Assembly (NCBI RefSeq): GCF_036421855.1
Contig: NZ_JAZGOK010000001.1
From: Georgenia_B sunbinii
GTDB lineage: Bacteria > Actinomycetota > Actinomycetes > Actinomycetales > Actinomycetaceae
Direction: 5' to 3' (one strand)
DNA length: 64,000 bases
Part shown: positions 52,781 to 62,208 of the stretch, one piece after another
How the letters are laid out: every line of letters starts with the position of its first letter
How positions within the stretch are numbered: position 1 is the first letter of the stretch
Made by a program: the position numbers and the translations under genes
The notes under the pieces: model-generated
What the model saw: the letters and a program-made list of their open reading frames with translations, nothing else
What the model was told of the DNA's origin: nothing
Database searches by the model: none

Positions 52781-54283
52781 CGAGAAATTGCGCACGTCCC
52801 ACTCGACGTCCTCGAGCCGCCCGGCAAGCTCCGGCAGCGTCTCGTCCCGCAGCGTGTCGAGCCGGCCCGCCGCGCCGTCCAGATCGTCCCGCAGCGTCCC
52901 AACCTGCCCGGCCAGCTCCTCCGCTTCCCGCAGAGCCCGGTCAGCGTGAGACACGTCCACGGCCCGCACGTCGTCGACGTAGTAGGCCCCGCGCCCTTCA
53001 TTCTTGTGGACGATGAGCCGGACCTCTGCCGTCTCGCCCTCGTGCCGGTACGTGCCCGCGAGGCGCACCCACTCGTTCTGTGGGATCGCCCGGCCGCCGA
53101 TGGCGTCCAGGTCCTCGTAGGAGGTGCCTGCCGTCGTCTGCCGCTCCACCCGTAGCGTGACCATGCTCCCGGTCACGATAAGCACGGTTGCCGCCGTCCG
53201 GGTTACCCATGCCTCGACGTGCAGCGCGTCGCCGTCGTCCAGCGTGACGAACCGGTCCGGCGCGAGGCCTACCTCGGCGGTGGACAAGTCGATGGCGGCA
53301 GACTGCGAGCCGCTGCGCGCCGTGGTCCCTACGCTCAGATTGTCGTCAGGCTCCCACCCAGCGAGCCCGTCCTCGAATGACGGGTTACGGATGAGGTTCG
53401 CGCCCTGCTCCCGGGCCGACTCCGCGGCCGCCAGTGCGGCCTCGACCTGCCCGGGCAGCGGCCCGACGATCCCCTGCAACTCAGGGATCGTGTCACCGGT
53501 CAGCACGTCAAGGTCGCCCCGCAGCGCCGGCAGCGTCTCATCCTCCACGGTGTCGAGCCGCCCCCGCGCGGACACCAGATCCTCACCCAGCGCGTCCACG
53601 TCCGTCTCGAGCCCGCCGAGCGCCGTCTCAAGCGCCGGCAGCGTCTCCGTCCGCAGTACGTCAAGGTCGCCCCGAAGCCCCGGCAGCGTCGTCTCGTCGA
53701 GCTCCGCGAGGTCGTCCGAGAGCCGACCGAGCTCCCGGTCGAGCTCGTCCAGCACCTCAGAGTCGAGCACCGACGACGCCGTAGCCGTCACCAGCTCGGA
53801 CAGCGCCGAGCGGCGGCCGGCAGCCGACAGGGTGACCGCGCCAACGTGCCACGTGCCGATCGGCCGCGCGAAGGTCACGCGGCCGCCGTCCGGGTCGTGC
53901 ACCGCGCCGACGAGCGTCGCCTCCTCGATGTACTCGAACGGCTCGGGGGCCGCGTAGAACTCCACCGCGGCGAAGTCGAGCTTCCCCGGTTCGCCGCCGG
54001 CGTAGGTCCCACCCCACACGGCAGTAACAGCCGCCGGCCCGCCCTCAGCCTCGAGCCCTGCCGGCACCGGCGGCACCGGACCGCGCAGCGGGAACATGCC
54101 CACCGAGCCGTCCGGCTGACGGCCGATCCGCGCGTCGAGCTCGCCCGTCACCGGGTCGTAGTGCCCGATCGAGCCCTCGAAGCTCGAGCGGTCAAGCTGT
54201 GGCACGTTCTGCGCCCGCTCGAGCCGGTCGAGTCGCCCCGTCAGCTCACGCGCGAGCCGACGCACATTCTCGCCGCCTGCCAC
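52217..54283 (-). CDS. Tail fibre/minor tail protein, proximal part
   Basis: 688 residues from GTG 54283, placed directly after the TAG of the preceding tail gene. Residues 1-60 tail attachment, about 150-290 coiled-coil repeats (LRGDLDVLRTETLPALE and variants), about 310-440 a carbohydrate-binding-like beta sandwich (NPSFEDGLAGWEPDDN ... EVRLIVHKNEGRGAYYVDDVRAVD, CBM4/9 pattern), another coiled coil, and the helical 30-residue repeats from about 515 to the end. Ends GVITRG then TAG. Confidence 0.82.
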   Translation of the reverse strand: MAGGENVRRLARELTGRLDRLERAQNVPQLDRSSFEGSIGHYDPVTGELDARIGRQPDGSVGMFPLRGPVPPVPAGLEAEGGPAAVTAVWGGTYAGGEPGKLDFAAVEFYAAPEPFEYIEEATLVGAVHDPDGGRVTFARPIGTWHVGAVTLSAAGRRSALSELVTATASSVLDSEVLDELDRELGRLSDDLAELDETTLPGLRGDLDVLRTETLPALETALGGLETDVDALGEDLVSARGRLDTVEDETLPALRGDLDVLTGDTIPELQGIVGPLPGQVEAALAAAESAREQGANLIRNPSFEDGLAGWEPDDNLSVGTTARSGSQSAAIDLSTAEVGLAPDRFVTLDDGDALHVEAWVTRTAATVLIVTGSMVTLRVERQTTAGTSYEDLDAIGGRAIPQNEWVRLAGTYRHEGETAEVRLIVHKNEGRGAYYVDDVRAVDVSHADRALREAEELAGQVGTLRDDLDGAAGRLDTLRDETLPELAGRLEDVEWDVRNFSAEWITAGELGADRIAVNELAVAIADVIELNAGMITAGALNADRLATNKLTVELASVLRLDAGCITAGELGADRIAVNELAVAIADVIELNAGTITAGELGADRIATNELAVALASVLRLDAGVITAGELGADRIAVNELAVAIADVIELNAGTITAGELGADRIATDELAVALASGLRLDAGVITRG

Positions 54284-55390
54284 CTACTCCACCTCCACCC
54301 TTGCCACCATCGTTTCCGGACTGTCCGGCCGGATCGTCAGCTCGAGGACGCGCACCCACGCCCCGAGGTCACCGCCCCATGCCGTGGGGCCCTCGAGGTA
54401 GATCGAATCGCCGACGCTGAACGAGCCGACCGGCGCGTGCGGGTGGTCGGTGATCGTCAGCTCGTCGAAGCGCACGCCGCCGGCGGTGAGCGCGAGGACC
54501 GCCCGCGCCCGGTCGCTCGCAGCCGAGCGGCTCTTGATCGCCTTGTCTGTAATTACTAGAGTCCGCCGCAGCCGGCCGCCGTCGCGCGTGACCACCGGCG
54601 AGCGCACCATGTCGCGGCCCTCGCCAGCCCCGAACACCTGCACCGCCGACGCGTACACACCGGCACCGAGCCGCGGCTCCGCGGTGACGTTCTCACCGAT
54701 GACGAACCGCAGGTCCTCCTGCCGGCGACCGATCGACGGGTAGCCCAGGCGCAGCCGATGCACGACGCGCTCCCCGTCCCACCGCGACTCCTCGACGTAG
54801 TCGAACGGCGTCGACCCCGCCAGCTCGTCGACGACGCGCCCGAGGTCGTCCGTCTCCCACGCGTTGAGCTTGAACGGGCCGGCCTCGAAACTGACCCCCT
54901 CGCCGTCGCCGGTCGAGAACTCCACCTGCTCCGGCTCGGTGCCAATGCGCACCGGCGAGCGCGTGCCGTCGACGAGCACCCCGAGGTCGCCGCCAGGCTC
55001 GCCCTGGACGTGAGCCCACACCCGGCGCAGCACGTCGAGCGGGTCGACCTGCACGCCGGCGTACTCGGGGCCGGTGTAGGCGAGCTCCGCAAGGTAGCCC
55101 GAGAAGCCGGTGGTTTCGATGCTCCACTGCTGCCCGTTCCACGACGGGTCGTCGGTGACGATGCCGTACCCGCGGATCTGCCCGTCCGCCTCCGCGATGA
55201 TCGCCGAGCCCCACGGCTCGAGCAGCGGCCGCCCGTCCGGGCCCTTGAGCCGCGGCACCTCCACCGGGACAGTGCCCGTCACGGCACCGGGCCCCGACAG
55301 CGTGCTCGTGATCGCCGGACCGGACAGCGGCAGGTCGACGTCGATGAGCTCACCGGACGGCAGACGCTGCGCCAGATACCGCCAGCTCAC
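54284..55390 (-). CDS. Phage minor tail protein (tail hub/Tal-like)
   Basis: 368 residues from GTG 55390, overlapping the previous stop (GTGA). Beta-rich: WRYLAQRLPSGELIDVDLPL, the tail-hub-like GYGIVTDDPSWNGQQWSIETTGFSGYLAEL, later LGYPSIGRRQEDLRFVIGENV. Matches the minor tail proteins of actinobacterial siphoviruses that form the hub below Dit. No endopeptidase motif seen. Confidence 0.8.
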   Translation of the reverse strand: MSWRYLAQRLPSGELIDVDLPLSGPAITSTLSGPGAVTGTVPVEVPRLKGPDGRPLLEPWGSAIIAEADGQIRGYGIVTDDPSWNGQQWSIETTGFSGYLAELAYTGPEYAGVQVDPLDVLRRVWAHVQGEPGGDLGVLVDGTRSPVRIGTEPEQVEFSTGDGEGVSFEAGPFKLNAWETDDLGRVVDELAGSTPFDYVEESRWDGERVVHRLRLGYPSIGRRQEDLRFVIGENVTAEPRLGAGVYASAVQVFGAGEGRDMVRSPVVTRDGGRLRRTLVITDKAIKSRSAASDRARAVLALTAGGVRFDELTITDHPHAPVGSFSVGDSIYLEGPTAWGGDLGAWVRVLELTIRPDSPETMVARVEVE

Positions 55391-56415
55391 GCCGCCCCCG
55401 ACGTGAACTGGACGTCGAACTTGATCGACGAGTTGTTCACCAGCCGCGGCGGGGAACCGACCACCATCCGGCGGCCCATGAGCCTCAGCGGTTGACGCGT
55501 GCCCCGCATCGCCGCCGGGATCACCACGTCGTCGGCAATCTCCCACGACTCGCGCAGCTCGTCGGCAGGATCACCGGACGCGTTCGCGTCCCACTTCTGG
55601 TCCTGCGTCCGAACGTTGCCCTCGCCCCACTCGCCCGGCCGACCGATCCGCGCCCAGATCGTCCCGGACGCATCCGACCGCCCAAGCCGAACACCGTTCC
55701 AGCCGGCGACGATGTTCGCGTGGGTCGCCCACTCGGGCACGTCCACCCACCAAATCGCGTCGTCGAACTCCGGCCAGTACTGAGGTTCCGACGACCTGAG
55801 CTCGTGGACCGCGCTGCCCTCGAGGTTGTGAGCGAACAACCGCCGGCGCGACAGCTCGACAGCCACCGCCCGCAGGTCCGTGATGTGCCGCGCCTCGACG
55901 GTGCCAGTGTTGACCGGCAGGTCGATGCGCGCGAGCGGCACGGCCGGCACGTTCGCGAGCTGCGCCACGCCGGCCGTGCCGGTCGTCGACGGCGAGACGC
56001 CCTCGATGACCTCGACGACCACGTAGTCGAAGTCGTTGGGGTCCTCGAGGTCGTCGGGGTCCATCCCCGGCTCGTACTGAGGATCGACGACGCGCGCGAC
56101 CACCAGGTCCGAGCGCCCCGCGCCCGAGCCGGTGGCCGTGATCGGCACCGCGAGGTCCGAGCTCGTGCGGCCACGGTAGGACTGACCGTCCCCACCCGGG
56201 TACCGGTTGCGCAGCACCACCGAGCCCGGACCGACCCGGACCGACTCACCCGGCGTGTCGAGCGCCCGCACCCGCAGGTCCGGACCCCGCACGACACCCT
56301 CCGCGCCGGCCGTGGTGTCGTGCACGACACCGCGCGCATTCTCCGCGGTGATGATCGCGCCCTTAACGCCTACCGCCCACGGCGTGCGATCAGTGAACGC
56401 TATGCGCGCGCCCAT
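55387..56415 (-). CDS. Phage tail/baseplate protein
   Basis: 342 residues from ATG 56415 with GAGAGGGG upstream. Reads MGARIAFTDRTPWAVGVKGAI and FDYVVVEVIEG; the last third is a beta domain (ANIVAGWNGVRLGRSDASG). Located between Dit-like and hub genes, so a baseplate or appendage component is likely. The family is not certain. Confidence 0.7.
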   Translation of the reverse strand: MGARIAFTDRTPWAVGVKGAIITAENARGVVHDTTAGAEGVVRGPDLRVRALDTPGESVRVGPGSVVLRNRYPGGDGQSYRGRTSSDLAVPITATGSGAGRSDLVVARVVDPQYEPGMDPDDLEDPNDFDYVVVEVIEGVSPSTTGTAGVAQLANVPAVPLARIDLPVNTGTVEARHITDLRAVAVELSRRRLFAHNLEGSAVHELRSSEPQYWPEFDDAIWWVDVPEWATHANIVAGWNGVRLGRSDASGTIWARIGRPGEWGEGNVRTQDQKWDANASGDPADELRESWEIADDVVIPAAMRGTRQPLRLMGRRMVVGSPPRLVNNSSIKFDVQFTSGAA

Positions 56416-56437
56416 GCCTTGCCCCTCTCGTCGTTGT

Positions 56438-57289
56438 TCACAGTGACCACCACGCGTCGCGCCAGCGGACCTCGACCCTCGAGGTACCCGTCCCGTCCAC
56501 GCCGCCGTACCGCACCTGCGAGTCGCCCGGCGGCAGCCGCAGCGACGACAGCCTCGAGCGGCGCGACAACATGCCGGCCACGCTCGCGCCGTCGTCACGC
56601 AGCACCGTCGCCGCCCGCGCATCGACCTCGACCCACCGGTCCCACGCCAACGAGCCGCGCAGCCGCAGCTCCCAGCCGGGACCAGACAGCCACGGATCAC
56701 GCACCGGCCCGTAGAACCTCACCAGCACCGGCGCGTCGGCGTCCCCGTCGTTACGGACCGCGCCGGCCCGCGGCTCACCGGACGACACCCCCGACCACGG
56801 GAACGTCGCCGGCAACGTGAGTCCACCCGTCGACGCCGGGACAATCCCGACGCTCGCCGTGTGCTCGTCGTCGCCGTAGTGCAGCTCGTCGGCCAGCCGG
56901 AACGTCGCCAGGATCGACGCCGCCCCCTCGACCGTGAGCCGGCCACCGTCCGGGCCCACGAACCGGCCCGGCCGCCCGTAGACGCGTCGCCACCGGCCCC
57001 CGAGCCGGTACCGCAGCGCGACCGTCTCCCCCGGCTCGAACCGGCGACGCCACAGCGCCAGCAGTCGAGCCGCCAGCGCCATCGCCTCGTCGCCGTCGTC
57101 GACCGTGGTCACCACGTCGAACGTCCACGTCGGCGCGCCCAGCCGGTCACGACCGAACAGCCGGCCGTTGCCGACCGGGTTGTCCACGTCCTGCGAGCGG
57201 ACGCCGGCCGCGCCAGGATCGAACGACGTGACGAGCAGCGGCCCGTCGTTGCCGTCGAGCACCAGCCCGCCGCCTACGTCGAACCTCAC
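56438..57289 (-). CDS. Distal tail protein (Dit-like)
   Basis: 283 residues: MRFDVGGGLVLDGNDGPLLVTSFDPG, then PVGNGRLFGRDRLGAPTWTFDVVTT and a C-terminal galectin-like beta sandwich (NDGDADAPVLVRFYGPVRDPWLSG). Layout and position directly after the tape measure gene fit Dit, the ring joining tail tube and tip. Overlaps the tape measure gene by four bases. Confidence 0.82.
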   Translation of the reverse strand: MRFDVGGGLVLDGNDGPLLVTSFDPGAAGVRSQDVDNPVGNGRLFGRDRLGAPTWTFDVVTTVDDGDEAMALAARLLALWRRRFEPGETVALRYRLGGRWRRVYGRPGRFVGPDGGRLTVEGAASILATFRLADELHYGDDEHTASVGIVPASTGGLTLPATFPWSGVSSGEPRAGAVRNDGDADAPVLVRFYGPVRDPWLSGPGWELRLRGSLAWDRWVEVDARAATVLRDDGASVAGMLSRRSRLSSLRLPPGDSQVRYGGVDGTGTSRVEVRWRDAWWSL

Positions 57290-60200
57290 ACCAGCACCTC
57301 CTCGGTTGCGTACTTGCCGCCCTTGTCAGCTCGCCGCATGGCGAACAGGAGGTCCTCGGCGAGGTCGTCTGACGTTGCGCCGTCGTAGTGGTGAACCTCA
57401 GCCACCCAGCGCCGCTCGCCGCCGCCGCCCCCGCCCTCGATCGCGTCGGTGACGTTGGCGAGTGCTTCCCACTTGCCGGTCTTGTTCTCGATGACCGACA
57501 GACCCGGAGGAATCCACCCGCCCTCGTCGAACACGCCAGCGCCCGAGTGCGGCCACTCGACGTGCACGTGCGTGCGGTGGAAGGGGTCGTTTCCGTAGCC
57601 GCGTGTCTGCGGGAACCAGCCCCGGCCCTGCCGGAACAGCTGCCCCTGCCACGCGATGTAGTCGACGCCAAGCGCAGCCGCGTTGGCCGCCGAGTACGAC
57701 GCCACCTGGTTGAGCTTGCCGATCGCGTCGTGGAAGTCGACCGCGCGCCCCTCGGGGTGGCCGCCTGCCATCGACTGGTTGATCGTCTGCATCATGCGGA
57801 CGCCGCCGACCGCGTTGGCGATATTCCACGCCGCCGCGTTGACGTGCGGCCGCGCGCCCGGGATCGCCCCGACCGGACCACCGGCCTGAAACGCAGGCCC
57901 GTCGCCGGACGAGAACAGGCCCGACACGAGGTCGCGCGCCTTGTCCGCCAGGCCGGAGACAATCGTCCGCGGAAGCTCCGAGAGCATCTCCACCCAGCCG
58001 TTGCCGCCGAGCTCGCCCAGCAGCGACTCGACCGGCCCGCCGACAAGGTTCATCACCCCCTCGATCGGGTCCGCGATGAACTGCGCGGTGTTGACGACGA
58101 CGTCCTTGATGACGCCGCCGACGTGCTCGACCGCGCCCCACGCGCCCCGCCAGGTCCTCGACCAGCCGGCCCCGACCTTGTCCCAAAACCCGCCCTCGGA
58201 GAACGCCTGCCGACCAGCGCCCAGGAACGACGAGACTCCCGCGGTGCCACCCGTCCGGGCCGCAGCGTTGATGCCGTGCACCCAGCCCTCGCCGAGCACG
58301 CGGCCCGCCTCGGGCCGGAGCACCGGCTCGCCGCCGGACAGCTCGAGCACGCCGCCGGTCGGCGACACGAACGTGTGCACGTCGCGGCCCGGCGTGTAGC
58401 CCGGCATCATCCCGCCATCAGCCAGCGCCGTGTGCTGTAGCCGCCCCGCGCCCGGCGCAATCGCAGCCGCCGGCGTAGACGAGCCCCACGAGACGGTCGC
58501 GACTTCCGGGAGCGTGAACGACAGCCCGAGCTTGTCCGCAATCGTGTTCCAGACCCGCCGGATGCCCTTGTTGTACACCGTGTCGATGACGAAGTTCACC
58601 GGCACCGCCGCGGCCTGCCGGATACCGTCCCACGCCTCACCGATTGCGCCCGCGATCCGGGCGAACGTGTCCCCGATCCACTCGACAGCCGACGACAGCG
58701 CGGGGAACACCGTGTCGACTAGGTAGTTGCGCACCGCGTCGATACCGGCCGACATTCCATCCCACACCGGGCCGATGACGTTCTCCCAGACCCACGACAT
58801 AGCGTCGCCGATGGCTTCCATCGCGGTCTTGAGCGCCGGCCACACCGTGTCCGTGAACCAATCCGCGACCGCGCCGATACCGGTCTTGATTGCGGACCAG
58901 ACCCGGTCGATGACCTCTCGCACCGTCTCGTTGTTGTTGTACAGCGCAATCAGCGCACCAACGAGCAGGCCAATCGCCGTGATGATGAGGCCGATAGGGT
59001 TCGCGCGCATGACGAGATTCAGCGCGCGCTGCGCAGCCGCGGCCGCGTTCTTCGCCGCCGTCGTCGTGATGACGACGGCCCGATAGACGCCGTAGGCCGC
59101 CGCAGCCCCACCGAGCGCGGACGCCACCGTGATGAGGAGGTCCTTGTTCTCCCCCATCCAGTCGACGAGGTCCTTCACCGCCGGGATCGCGGTGTCCTCG
59201 ATGAACGTGAACAGCTCGCGCGCGAGCCCCCCGACGACCTCGAGCGGCCCCTCCGCGTCCTCGAGCCCGCCCTTCCAGCCGTCGCCGATCGCCGCCGCCA
59301 GCCCCTCAGCCGCCGGGATACCGACGTCGACGATCCAGCCCATACCGTCGCTGATTGCGTCGAACACCCGCGTCGCGACCGGCTCGACCTTGAGGAGGAC
59401 GTTGTTCCTGAACAGGTCCCACTTCTCAGCGAACGAGTCCGTCTCCTCAGCGCTCGCCGCGATAGCGCCGTCCGTGTCACCCAGCGCGGTTGCGAGGTCG
59501 CCGAGCTCGAGAGTCCCGGACCGGATCGCGGCCGTCATCCGCGACGCACCCTGCGCCCCGAACACGTCCGTCGCGATCGCCAGCGCCTCCGTGCCGTCCT
59601 CAGCGTTGGCGATCTGGTCGACAATTCCGCCGAGCTCCGCCTGGACGTCCTTCCCCTCAGCCGCCCAATCCCGGAACGACTTGTTCAGCGCCGGCATGAC
59701 GCGGCCGATGTTGATCCCGCCGGCCTCGAGCTGACCGAACAGGACCGCGGACTCCTCCATCGTGAAGCCGACGTTTGCCAGCACCGGGCCGTAGTTGCTC
59801 AGGTGCCCGATGAGCCCGTCGAGCCCGACCCCGTAGTCCTGCGTGGCGCGGAACAGGACGTCCATAGTCCCGGCCCCGTCCTCCGCCGGAATCTGCCACT
59901 GCTGCATCGCGCGGCCGAACGCTTCCGAGTTGGCGACGCCGTCCTCGCCGAGCAGCCGCGACGCCTCGAGCGTGTGCGTCGACAGGTCCTGCAACACGTC
60001 ACCCGAAGCGCCCACGAACGTGTTGAACGCCGCGACCGAGCCGCCCACGTCGTCGAACGTCGCCGGCACCGAGGCCGCGATCGCCTTAGCGTCGTCCTCG
60101 AGCGACTTGAGCGCAGCTCCCGACGCGCCGGTGCTGACCGCGATCGTGTCCGACATGCTGTCGACGGACTCGCCGACCTTGAACAGCGCCGTGCCGACCC

Positions 60201-60390
60201 CGACGACCGCGGCCGCGCCGACTGCAGCCCCCTTGGCGAGCGAGGCCCCGAACTTCTTACCGGAGGACTCACCGACCTTGTCCGCGGCAGCGTCCGCCTC
60301 GGGCAGCAGCTCCTTCGTGATCTGCTCCTGCGCGCCCTTGGTCGTCGGAATCAGCTGGATATATGCCCGTGCGAGCGTCGCTTCCGTCAC
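57286..60390 (-). CDS. Tape measure protein with C-terminal peptidase-like domain
   Basis: 1034 residues from GTG 60390, the longest gene of the prophage; sets tail length. Residues 1-320 are the TP901-type core (SMSDTIAVSTGASGAALKSL), 400-600 hold hydrophobic helices (ANPIGLIITAIGLLVGALIALYNNN), about 880-1000 a metallopeptidase-like domain with HPEGRAVDFHD and DPFHRTHVHVEW, the H-x6-D and H-x-H pattern of M15/VanY-like enzymes. It probably cuts peptidoglycan during DNA injection. Confidence 0.92.
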   Translation of the reverse strand: MTEATLARAYIQLIPTTKGAQEQITKELLPEADAAADKVGESSGKKFGASLAKGAAVGAAAVVGVGTALFKVGESVDSMSDTIAVSTGASGAALKSLEDDAKAIAASVPATFDDVGGSVAAFNTFVGASGDVLQDLSTHTLEASRLLGEDGVANSEAFGRAMQQWQIPAEDGAGTMDVLFRATQDYGVGLDGLIGHLSNYGPVLANVGFTMEESAVLFGQLEAGGINIGRVMPALNKSFRDWAAEGKDVQAELGGIVDQIANAEDGTEALAIATDVFGAQGASRMTAAIRSGTLELGDLATALGDTDGAIAASAEETDSFAEKWDLFRNNVLLKVEPVATRVFDAISDGMGWIVDVGIPAAEGLAAAIGDGWKGGLEDAEGPLEVVGGLARELFTFIEDTAIPAVKDLVDWMGENKDLLITVASALGGAAAAYGVYRAVVITTTAAKNAAAAAQRALNLVMRANPIGLIITAIGLLVGALIALYNNNETVREVIDRVWSAIKTGIGAVADWFTDTVWPALKTAMEAIGDAMSWVWENVIGPVWDGMSAGIDAVRNYLVDTVFPALSSAVEWIGDTFARIAGAIGEAWDGIRQAAAVPVNFVIDTVYNKGIRRVWNTIADKLGLSFTLPEVATVSWGSSTPAAAIAPGAGRLQHTALADGGMMPGYTPGRDVHTFVSPTGGVLELSGGEPVLRPEAGRVLGEGWVHGINAAARTGGTAGVSSFLGAGRQAFSEGGFWDKVGAGWSRTWRGAWGAVEHVGGVIKDVVVNTAQFIADPIEGVMNLVGGPVESLLGELGGNGWVEMLSELPRTIVSGLADKARDLVSGLFSSGDGPAFQAGGPVGAIPGARPHVNAAAWNIANAVGGVRMMQTINQSMAGGHPEGRAVDFHDAIGKLNQVASYSAANAAALGVDYIAWQGQLFRQGRGWFPQTRGYGNDPFHRTHVHVEWPHSGAGVFDEGGWIPPGLSVIENKTGKWEALANVTDAIEGGGGGGERRWVAEVHHYDGATSDDLAEDLLFAMRRADKGGKYATEEVLV

Positions 60391-60396
60391 TGTCGT

Positions 60397-60792
60397 CTAC
60401 CCCCTCATCTGCCGTGCGGCCTGCTGCCGGTGCTCGAGCTCGATGAACAGATCGAGTTGCGACCGCGCGCGTGCCTGCTTCCGCTCCGCGGTGATCACGT
60501 CCTCCGGCGGCCGCAGCGGCTCGGGCCGGTTGCGGTTGTGCTTCGCGTCCTCAGTGCGCGCCCAATGCGCCATCCGCACCGCGTGCTCAACCTGCGCACC
60601 CATCGCCACTGCATCGGTCCACGCGGCCGGGCCGCCGTGCTCGCGCCAAACAGCCGAGCCCGGTGGCAGGTACGCCACCAGGTCGGCTACGTCCTCGATG
60701 CCGATCAGGCCGCGGTACAGGTCGAGAATGTCGACCTGGTACTCACGGCGCAGGTCCGCCTTGAGGGCCCCGCCGTGCCGGCGCAACAGCAC
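60397..60792 (-). CDS. Tail assembly chaperone, second frame (DUF5361-like)
   Basis: 131 residues from GTG 60792. YQVDILDLYRGLIGIEDVADLVAYLPPGSAVWREHG and the following charged helix are typical of DUF5361/GT-type tail chaperones. It is in the -1 frame relative to the previous gene, has no good ribosome site, and its frame is open up to the upstream stop, so it is probably made by frameshifting or coupled re-initiation. Confidence 0.85.
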   Translation of the reverse strand: MLLRRHGGALKADLRREYQVDILDLYRGLIGIEDVADLVAYLPPGSAVWREHGGPAAWTDAVAMGAQVEHAVRMAHWARTEDAKHNRNRPEPLRPPEDVITAERKQARARSQLDLFIELEHRQQAARQMRG

Positions 60793-60803
60793 GGCGAGGA
60801 GAA

Positions 60804-61196
60804 TCAGGAAGGGTTGATGGCCTGGAACAGCTCCTGGTAGAACTTCGCGGCATCCTCGAGCCCCACGCGGCCGGTGTCGGCGTCGCGGATGAGCTCCTTA
60901 GCCTTGTTGTACTGCGCGCGGCCCAGCGTGCGAACGAGCGCCGCCGGCAGCCGGGACATGTCGCCCTTGTCGAGCGCCTCGAACTCCTCGAGCAGCTCGA
61001 GGTCTTGCAGCGCTGCCCGCTCCACGATGAACTGCTCACCGCGGACCGTGACCTCGAGGTCGGCACCGGCCGCCTGCTTCTTGGGCGTGGACGCCGGCGG
61101 CTTGCGGTCCGCCGGCTTCTTTGCCCCACTCGGGGGCGCGGTCTTGGTTGCGGCCGGCTTGCGTGCCGTGTCGCGCTTCGTCTGTGCTGTCGTCAT
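60804..61196 (-). CDS. Tail assembly chaperone, first frame
   Basis: 130 residues from ATG 61196. Lys/Ala/Pro-rich N-terminus (about 1-45), then the chaperone domain LEVTVRGEQFIVERAALQDLELLEEFEALDKGD and LGRAQYNKAKELIRD. Ends INPS then TGA; the second chaperone frame follows. Keeps the tape measure protein soluble before tail-tube polymerisation. Confidence 0.85.
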   Translation of the reverse strand: MTTAQTKRDTARKPAATKTAPPSGAKKPADRKPPASTPKKQAAGADLEVTVRGEQFIVERAALQDLELLEEFEALDKGDMSRLPAALVRTLGRAQYNKAKELIRDADTGRVGLEDAAKFYQELFQAINPS

Positions 61197-61246
61197 GGCG
61201 ATGACCTCTCTGTGCTTGTGGCGATGACCTTGTGGAGAGTTGGGCA

Positions 61247-61289
61247 GCGGCCCGGGGCGGGTCATCGCCTACCGGGCACCCCGGGCCGC
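61247..61289. terminator. Hairpin between major tail protein and chaperone genes
   Basis: GCGGCCCGGGG pairs perfectly with CCCCGGGCCGC (11 bp, 21-base loop) in the 109-base gap. No T-tract. Likely attenuates transcription after the highly expressed major tail gene, a common phage arrangement. Confidence 0.7.
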
Positions 61290-61305
61290 TGGACTAGGGG
61301 CGACC

Positions 61306-61881
61306 TCAGACGCCGCCGCCGCCATCGCTCGGGTCCGCGAGCGCGGGGTCGTTGGTGATTTCCCACCAGTCGCCGATGATCTGCACCGTCAGCTCGTAGG
61401 TGGTGATTTCCGAGTTGCGGAAGGCAAGCGCCGCGCGCTCGCCAATCTCGCCGCGCGGAATGTAGAACCGGCGGTGCACGCCCTCGTCGTGCAGGTCGAT
61501 GACGAACGCCCGCGCCTCGACCTTGCGCCCGCTGCCGAGACGCATCCGCGTCACGCCGCCGACGGTCGTCCGCTCCTTGACGTCGAACTGCAAGCCGTGG
61601 GTTAGCAGCTTCGTCTCGAGGGCACGGAACACGAACGCCGTGTCCGACTCCGACATCTTGGTGCGCACGACCGCGCCGCCCTGGTGGCCGCGCAGCCGCT
61701 GCACGCTGTCGGACGGGTTGAAGTCGAGGCCGTTGTCGTTGAGCCAGCCGGCGTACTCCCAGGGCTCCTCGAGGTCGTCCAGGTCCTCCGGGCCCGCGAT
61801 GCCGAGCGCCCCGATCGCGACGCCGTCAAGGTCGCCGCCGTAGATCCGCGCGTTGTCCGGGTCGAGCACGTTCTCAGTCAC
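61306..61881 (-). CDS. Major tail protein (tail tube)
   Basis: 191 residues: NARIYGGDLDGVAIGALGIAGPEDLDDLEEPWEYAGWLNDNGLDF and the beta-rich VKERTTVGGVTRMRLGSGRKVEARAFVIDLHDEGVHRRFYIPRGEI. The pattern fits actinophage tail tube proteins; position directly before the chaperones supports it. Confidence 0.88.
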   Translation of the reverse strand: MTENVLDPDNARIYGGDLDGVAIGALGIAGPEDLDDLEEPWEYAGWLNDNGLDFNPSDSVQRLRGHQGGAVVRTKMSESDTAFVFRALETKLLTHGLQFDVKERTTVGGVTRMRLGSGRKVEARAFVIDLHDEGVHRRFYIPRGEIGERAALAFRNSEITTYELTVQIIGDWWEITNDPALADPSDGGGGV

Positions 61882-62141
61882 TTGCCAGCCCCCTTCTGCC
61901 GGCCGTGGCCGGCGTTCTGCCCGGCAGCGCCGGTGCTCTCCTTGCCCGCGGCGTCATCCGCAGCGGGTGCCGGCGCGTTGGCCGGCTCATCGGTCCCGGC
62001 AGGTGCCGGCTTGTCCGGGTCGCGCGCCAGGCCGGCACGCTTGAGCTCCCGTCCGCGGTGCTCGGGCACGTCGACGACGTCGCCCTTCTTGTGCTTCGTG
62101 CCGTCCGGGCCGGTCCACGGCCAGGCAAGCTGAACCTTCAT
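61878..62141 (-). CDS. Small phage structural-region protein
   Basis: 87 residues. Residues 1-42 form a small beta domain (MKVQLAWPWTGPDGTKHKKGDVVDVPEHRGREL, similar to small phage proteins that carry a VDVP-x-x-x-A-x-x-L motif), and the rest is a low-complexity Ala/Pro/Gly tail. Overlaps the major tail gene by four bases. Function unknown. Confidence 0.65.
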   Translation of the reverse strand: MKVQLAWPWTGPDGTKHKKGDVVDVPEHRGRELKRAGLARDPDKPAPAGTDEPANAPAPAADDAAGKESTGAAGQNAGHGRQKGAGK

Positions 62142-62208
62142 GTCGTTCTCCTTGGTTGTTGTTCTCCACTGGCCGACCGTCTCGATTCCCTAGACGGTCC
62201 GGGCACGC

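Noticed and set aside
53278..53300. A repeat unit in the prophage fibre gene (GTGGACAAGTC)
   Set aside because: Matches only the first 11 bases of an inverted unit within coding sequence and lacks the GCTGTC/GCTCTC half.
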